Assembly: GCA_025965735.1 (NCBI GenBank)
Contig: JAOPWK010000320.1
Location: 1-24,921 of the forward strand
Reading direction: 5' to 3'
DNA length: 24,921 nt
Source of the DNA: Frankiales bacterium
GTDB taxonomy: Bacteria; Actinomycetota; Actinomycetes; Mycobacteriales; SCTD01
The stretch's first letter is position 1; the number at the start of each line of letters is the position of its first letter. The position numbers and the translations under genes are program-made. Shown here one piece after another: positions 20,976 through 24,921 of this stretch. The notes under the pieces were generated by a model. It was not told where the DNA came from. It searched no databases and saw only the letters and a program-made list of their open reading frames with translations.

Positions 20976-23792
20976 CTAGCGGACAGACGTCCTGCGCACG
21001 GCGGACGCGTTGCCGTCCGAGCGCACGTACCAGGAGTGCGGCGCAGTCGGGGCGAAGGACGTGGACCAGCGGCCGTCCGTGCCTGCGGTGACCGTGCGTC
21101 CCACCCGGAAGGTGGGCAGGTCGCGCGCCCGGCGCCCGCCCACCGTCAGCGACGGCTGGCCGTCGCGCCGGAAGAGCACCTCCACCTTCGCGCCGGGCCG
21201 AGCGGTGCCGGCGACGGTCACGGGAGTCCCGCGGCGGACAGCGGCGGCGCCGGCCACGGTGGGCGCGACCGTCGTACGACGCAGCGCCCCGACCCGGGTG
21301 GCGGCGAGCGGTCGGTACTCGTACTCGTCGTCGGCGGCGTAGGAGGTGCGGAACGTGCCGGAGCCGTCCGCGGTCAGTGTGGTGCGCGCGAAGGCCGACG
21401 CTCCGCGGCGGCGGGACTCCACGACGACGCTGTCACCGGGGCGTGCCCGTCCGACGAGCTGGACCTTGGTCCCGAGCGCGGCGCTGGCCGGCCCGGCCAC
21501 GACAGGCATCGTCAGGGTGGCGCCGTCCGGGGAGGTGGAGCCCCCGGAGGACGCCCAGTACTCGTGGTCGTCGACGCCGGCGTAGACGGTGCTCCAGCGG
21601 CCGGCCGGGTCGAAGCGGCCCTCGCGCAGGCGGCTCCACGTCTCGGCGCCGCGGCGGCGGAACCACAGCTGGACCGGCGCCCCGGCGGGACCTGCGACCG
21701 CCACCTCGACGGTGCTGCCGGCCTCGACCTTCGGCGGTGCGGTCACGACGAGCCTCGGCGCGGGAGCCGCGACCAGCGCGGGCAGCTTCGTCACGCGGGT
21801 GCGGACGCGCTTGCTGGTGCGGTCGCCGGAGACGGCGAAGTAGCTGTACTCGTCGTTGGCGACGAAGGTGGTGCGGAACGTGCCGTCCGGGGCGAGCTGC
21901 GCCTCCCGGCGGCGGGTGTAGGCGCTCTCGCCGCGGCGGGCGAACCACACCTCGACCTGCTGCCCCGGCGTGCCCTGCACGATGACCTCGACGGTGCGGC
22001 CCGGTTCGACGCCCGCCGGTGCCGTCACGTCCAGGCCGTTCGGGACCTCTCCGACGAGGGTGGTCGCGTCGGCGCTCGTCACCGTGGCGCTCTTCACGAA
22101 GTACTCGTGCGGCAGGTCGGCGGTGTAGCGGGTGGTGTACGTGCCGTTCGCGTCGAGGACGCCCGCCCGCCGCTGCACGAAGGTCGGCTCGCCCTGGCGC
22201 CGGAACCAGACGGTGACGGGGAGGCCGGCTGGGCCGGTTGCGGTGAGCAGCACGTCGGACCCGGCCTTGGCGGTGACCGGTCCCTGGATGCGCAGGGCGG
22301 AGGGGGTGCCGGCCGTCGCTGCAGGGGCAGTGGTCACGCGGGTGGTGCGCCGCGGCGAGGCGACGCCGCCGACGATCGCGAAGAACGCGTGGTCGGCCTC
22401 GGCGACGTAGGTCGTGCGGTACGTGCCCGTCGCGGACAGGACGCCGTCGCGGCGCTTGGTGAACCCGACGTCCCCCTTCTTGTTGAACCACACCTCGACG
22501 GCCGCGCCGGGCGTGCCGCCGGTGACGTCCACGGCGACTGACGTCCCCGCGGCGACGGTCGCCGGCGCGGAGACCTCGAGGGACCGCGGGCCTGCCTCAG
22601 CGGCCGGGGCGCCGCCCGCGAGAGCGGCTGCCCGCTCGCGGATCGCGGGCATGGCGGCGAAGCCGCGCGTGCCGGGGCAGGAGGTGGAGCTGACCTGCCG
22701 GTGCGCGAAGACGGTGGGGAGCGAGACCGGCGTGCCGGCGGTGAACTTCGTGCTGCCGCCGGAGGTCATGGTGAGGCTGCCGCGCGGGTCGACGCCGGCC
22801 TGCGACAGGCGCCAGGCCACCAGCTGTGACACCGACTCGAGCATCTCCTTGCTCGGCGCGACCGCCTCGTACGTCCCGATCATCGAGATGCCGATGGTGC
22901 CGGTGTTGAAGCCGCCGGCGTGCGAGCCGATCACGGCGCGGCTGGTGCCGCCGGCGCGTCCCTCCCAGACGGTGCCGAAGCGGTCGACGAGGAAGTTGTA
23001 GCCGATGTCCGACCAGCCCTGGCTCTTGACGTGGTACGCGTAGAAGCCGCGCAGCAGGCGCGGGACGTCCTCGGCGGAGTAGTCGTTCGCGCTGGCGGTG
23101 TGGTGGATCGTCACCGCGCGGACCGAGCCGGCGTAGGACGGGGAGGCGCGACGCAGCGACTCGTCGGCGCCCCAGTCGGCGCGGGTGCGGACCACCGGTG
23201 CACGCGAGGCGGCCCCAGCGGTGGACAGCGCTCCGGTCGTCCCGGCGATGCCGTCGGCGGGCGACTCCCCCGGATCGACGAGCGAGAGGCGGAGCCCCTT
23301 CGGGTCCGGGCCGGACAGCACGTCCACTCGGGCCTGGATGCCGTCGGCCGAGCCGACCCACAGCGGGGAGGTGCCGCCGCGGAGCGCCGCGCCGGTGTCG
23401 GGAGAGACGCGGTCGGGCTGCTCGTCGGCCAGGCCGCCGAGGTCCTGCCACCCCGACCAGCTGCCGTCCGTGCGGGTGCGGACCCACGCCTGGACGGTGC
23501 CGACGGCGGGGCTGTGGTCCCAGGTGACGCCGACGAGCCCGAAGGTCCGGGTGTCGAGCAGGTCGGTCAGCAGCACGGTGCGGCGACCGGCCCCCAGCAC
23601 CAGGGCGCCGGTCACGCCGGAGGGGGCGCTCTGCTGCGCCGCGGCCTCGTCCACGCCCTCGACGCTCAGCTCCTGCACGACCGGCGGCACCGGCACGGGC
23701 GCCGCGGAGGCCGCCGGCGTGAGCACCGGGACCGCGAGCAGGCCGGGCACCAGCACGGCCAGGACGGACAGGGAGCGGGCGACGCGCAGCAC
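20976..23792 (-). CDS. Secreted N-acetylmuramoyl-L-alanine amidase with six C-terminal beta repeats
   Basis: A 938-residue exported protein. A signal peptide (1-30, cleavage after AASA) is followed by the same N-terminal domain as in the neighbouring amidase (LVGVTWDHSPAVGTV, SWSGWQDL). The PGRP/amidase_2 domain (about 200-395) has TIHHTASANDY (H230/H231), DIGYNFLVDRFGTVWEGRAG (262-281, Y265), GFNTGTIGISMIG and FAHRQVSSTSCPG (H364, C372), giving a complete zinc site. Residues about 403-938 are six repeats of about 85 residues with the core VEVWFxRRGE, a G-T-Y/F-x-T block and a Y-F/Y-A-x-S-G ending. The repeats look like tandem beta-sandwich wall- or glycan-binding modules. The GTG at 23792 has GAGG 7 nt upstream. 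Role: peptidoglycan amidase outside the membrane, probably tethered to the wall by the repeats (inference). It is likely a tandem duplicate of the downstream amidase with a different C-terminus. Confidence 0.93.
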   Translation of the reverse strand: MLRVARSLSVLAVLVPGLLAVPVLTPAASAAPVPVPPVVQELSVEGVDEAAAQQSAPSGVTGALVLGAGRRTVLLTDLLDTRTFGLVGVTWDHSPAVGTVQAWVRTRTDGSWSGWQDLGGLADEQPDRVSPDTGAALRGGTSPLWVGSADGIQARVDVLSGPDPKGLRLSLVDPGESPADGIAGTTGALSTAGAASRAPVVRTRADWGADESLRRASPSYAGSVRAVTIHHTASANDYSAEDVPRLLRGFYAYHVKSQGWSDIGYNFLVDRFGTVWEGRAGGTSRAVIGSHAGGFNTGTIGISMIGTYEAVAPSKEMLESVSQLVAWRLSQAGVDPRGSLTMTSGGSTKFTAGTPVSLPTVFAHRQVSSTSCPGTRGFAAMPAIRERAAALAGGAPAAEAGPRSLEVSAPATVAAGTSVAVDVTGGTPGAAVEVWFNKKGDVGFTKRRDGVLSATGTYRTTYVAEADHAFFAIVGGVASPRRTTRVTTAPAATAGTPSALRIQGPVTAKAGSDVLLTATGPAGLPVTVWFRRQGEPTFVQRRAGVLDANGTYTTRYTADLPHEYFVKSATVTSADATTLVGEVPNGLDVTAPAGVEPGRTVEVIVQGTPGQQVEVWFARRGESAYTRRREAQLAPDGTFRTTFVANDEYSYFAVSGDRTSKRVRTRVTKLPALVAAPAPRLVVTAPPKVEAGSTVEVAVAGPAGAPVQLWFRRRGAETWSRLREGRFDPAGRWSTVYAGVDDHEYWASSGGSTSPDGATLTMPVVAGPASAALGTKVQLVGRARPGDSVVVESRRRGASAFARTTLTADGSGTFRTSYAADDEYEYRPLAATRVGALRRTTVAPTVAGAAAVRRGTPVTVAGTARPGAKVEVLFRRDGQPSLTVGGRRARDLPTFRVGRTVTAGTDGRWSTSFAPTAPHSWYVRSDGNASAVRRTSVR
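20979..22586 (-). repeat. Region encoding six tandem ~85-residue protein repeats
   Basis: Within the large amidase, approximate residue bounds are 403-487, 498-583, 586-668, 679-763, 764-844 and 845-938. The first four are most alike (cores VEVWFNKKG, VTVWFRRQG, VEVWFARRG, VQLWFRRRG); the fifth (VVVESRRRG) and sixth (VEVLFRRDG) are more diverged, and the sixth contains a short insertion. Confidence 0.8.
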
Positions 23793-23821
23793 GGGGTGGC
23801 CTCACAGCAGACGACAGGTCC

Positions 23822-23844
23822 GGGGACACGCCGAAGCGGTCCCC
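23822..23844. repeat. Inverted repeat in the leader of the large amidase gene
   Basis: GGGGAC (23822-23827) and GTCCCC (23839-23844) form a 6-bp dyad with an 11-nt spacer, 30-52 nt upstream of the GTG at 23792. It could be an operator or a 5' leader hairpin; no protein or ligand can be assigned. Confidence 0.3.
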
Positions 23845-23855
23845 TTCCACGTCAT

Positions 23856-23869
23856 CGGCCTCCCGGCCG
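23856..23869 (-). terminator. Short hairpin after rmlD
   Basis: CGGCC (23856-23860) and GGCCG (23865-23869) form a 5-bp stem with a 4-nt loop (GGGA in the minus-strand RNA), about 21 nt after the rmlD stop. No U-tract. It is the best terminator candidate between rmlD and the amidase gene, but is weak. Confidence 0.3.
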
Positions 23870-23889
23870 TGGTACTGGAGTGGCTGGCG

Positions 23890-24822
23890 TTAAGGCTTGA
23901 ACGCGGTGTCGTACAGCCGGAAGGCCTCGTGCAGCGCGTCCCGCCACGGCGGCATCGCCGGAAGGCCCGCCTGCTCCCACGCCCGCGGCGACAGCACGCT
24001 GTACGCCGGCCGCTTCGCCGGCGTCGGGTACGCGTCGGTGGTCGTCGGCTGCACCCGCGCCGGGTCCGCCCCCAGCTCCTCGAACACCGCCTGCGCGAAG
24101 CCGTGCCAGGTCGTCTGGCCGCCGCCGGTGCAGTGGTAGGTCCCGGCCGGGGCGTCCTCGCGCGCCAGCGCCCACAGCGCCTTGGCCAGGTCGCGGCTCC
24201 AGGTGGGCGAGCCGTGCTGGTCCGCCACGACGTTCAGCGTCTCCCGCTCGCGCTCGAGCCGGGCCATCGTCTTGACGAAGTTGTGGCCGGTCACGCCGTA
24301 GACCCAGGCGGTCCGCACGACCCAGGACGCGTGCGGCAGCAGCTCGCGCACGGCCCGCTCGCCGGCCAGCTTCGTGCGGCCGTACGCGCCGACCGGACCC
24401 GGCTCGTCGTCCACGTCGTACGGCGGGCCGCCGACCCGGTCGCCGGGGAAGACGTAGTCGGTCGAGACGTGCACGAGCTTCGCGCCGTTGGCGGCGCACG
24501 CCTGCGCGAGGAGCGCGGGAGCGGTCGCGTTCACCGCGTACGCCGTGTCCTCGTCGGACTCGGCAGCGTCGACGGCCGTGTAGGCCGCCGCGTTGATGAC
24601 GACGACCTTGTGCGACGGGCTGTCGGAGCGGACGACCCGGCACCACTCGGCGACGGTGTCCTTCACCGCGAACGGGTCGGTGATGTCGAGGTCGTCGATC
24701 GTCCGGCCCTTGCAGAAGACCGTCTGCCCGAGCGGCCGGGCGACGTCGACGAAGTCCGTCGACAGCTGCCCGCCCATGCCGGTGACGAGGAACGCGAAGG
24801 TGTCCTGCTTCGGAACGGCCAC
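23890..24822 (-). CDS. rmlD: dTDP-4-dehydrorhamnose reductase (RmlD/RfbD)
   Basis: A 310-residue cytoplasmic short-chain dehydrogenase/reductase that carries out the last step of dTDP-L-rhamnose synthesis, reducing dTDP-4-dehydro-L-rhamnose with NAD(P)H. The nucleotide-binding loop is LVTGMGGQLSTDF (12-24; relatives usually have a G-x-x-G-Q-L-G form). Family markers follow: VINAAAYTAVDAAE (75-88), AYAVNA (94-99), VHVSTDYVFPG (117-127) and the catalytic YGRTK (Y147, K151), then WVVRTAWVYG and the substrate-side ADQHGSPTWSRDLA. An extension of about ten residues precedes the first strand. The GTG at 24822 immediately follows the TAG of the upstream rmlB (no spacer), so the two are probably coupled. 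The product supplies L-rhamnose for wall polysaccharide, fitting the neighbouring glycosyltransferases. Confidence 0.95.
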   Translation of the reverse strand: MAVPKQDTFAFLVTGMGGQLSTDFVDVARPLGQTVFCKGRTIDDLDITDPFAVKDTVAEWCRVVRSDSPSHKVVVINAAAYTAVDAAESDEDTAYAVNATAPALLAQACAANGAKLVHVSTDYVFPGDRVGGPPYDVDDEPGPVGAYGRTKLAGERAVRELLPHASWVVRTAWVYGVTGHNFVKTMARLERERETLNVVADQHGSPTWSRDLAKALWALAREDAPAGTYHCTGGGQTTWHGFAQAVFEELGADPARVQPTTTDAYPTPAKRPAYSVLSPRAWEQAGLPAMPPWRDALHEAFRLYDTAFKP

Positions 24823-24921
24823 CTACTGGCCGACCTTCGCGTACTTGGCCTCGGTGGCGGCCTTCTGCGAGCGCCACCACGCCTCGTTCTCGCGGTACCA
24901 GTCGATCGTGGCGCGCAGGCC
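24823..24921 (-). CDS. rmlB: dTDP-glucose 4,6-dehydratase (RmlB/RfbB), C-terminal end only
   Basis: The last 32 codons and stop of a gene that enters from the right edge. The translation contains LRATIDWYRENEAWWRSQK, which matches the conserved C-terminal helix of RmlB (T-x-x-W-Y-x-x-N-x-x-W-W). The catalytic part is outside the window, so the call rests on this signature plus the adjoining rmlD. RmlB converts dTDP-glucose to dTDP-4-keto-6-deoxyglucose, the first committed step toward dTDP-rhamnose. Its TAG abuts the GTG of rmlD. Confidence 0.85.
   Translation of the reverse strand, partial: GLRATIDWYRENEAWWRSQKAATEAKYAKVGQ

Noticed and set aside
19665..22541. Plus-strand 958-codon open frame opposite the amidases
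   Set aside because: Low-complexity translation antisense to two well-supported secreted amidases; no start signal or domain.

Overview
The window comes from a very GC-rich chromosome with strong G/C third-position bias, many GTG starts, ATGA-type gene overlaps and TANNNT-type -10 elements placed directly in front of start codons. This points to a high-GC actinomycete (Actinomycetota); the genus cannot be read from the sequence. No rRNA, tRNA, CRISPR array, insertion sequence or phage gene was seen, and composition is uniform, so this looks like a resident chromosomal cell-surface locus, not a recent insertion.

Layout. (i) 1-5184, minus strand: an operon of a flippase-like membrane protein, a secreted SpoIID/LytB-domain protein with Ig-like repeats, and two GT4 glycosyltransferases, the last cut by the window edge. 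(ii) 5207-7651, plus strand: a SAM methyltransferase, then a polyprenol-phosphate type GT2 translationally coupled to a hexapeptide acyltransferase. (iii) 7648-11456, minus strand: two large polytopic membrane proteins resembling GT-C sugar transferases. (iv) 11526-19334, plus strand: a seven-gene polysaccharide export operon: ABC-2 permease (Wzm-like), ATPase with C-terminal glycan-binding domain (Wzt-like), WbdD-like methyltransferase, a GT2 and a GT4 that each carry an inserted beta-sandwich domain, a second GT4, and a zinc-ribbon methyltransferase. (v) 19338-24921, minus strand: two paralogous secreted peptidoglycan amidases, then rmlD and the tail of rmlB for dTDP-L-rhamnose synthesis.

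How it may work together (inference): dTDP-rhamnose and other sugars are assembled by cytoplasmic GTs into a lipid-linked polysaccharide. The chain may be capped by the WbdD-like methyltransferase, recognised by the Wzt C-terminal domain and exported by Wzm/Wzt. Polyprenol-phosphate sugars made by the GT2 at 5958 could feed the two GT-C-like proteins for decoration outside the membrane. The SpoIID-domain protein and the two amidases remodel peptidoglycan, the likely attachment site of such a polymer.

The points most worth following are: a probable methyl-capping and cap-recognition export system in an actinomycete; two neighbouring glycosyltransferases whose inserted beta-sandwich domains look circularly permuted relative to one another; and a set of leaderless promoters (TAGNNT followed by 6-7 nt and the start codon) at five gene starts, including a 22-bp divergent promoter whose two -10 boxes overlap.
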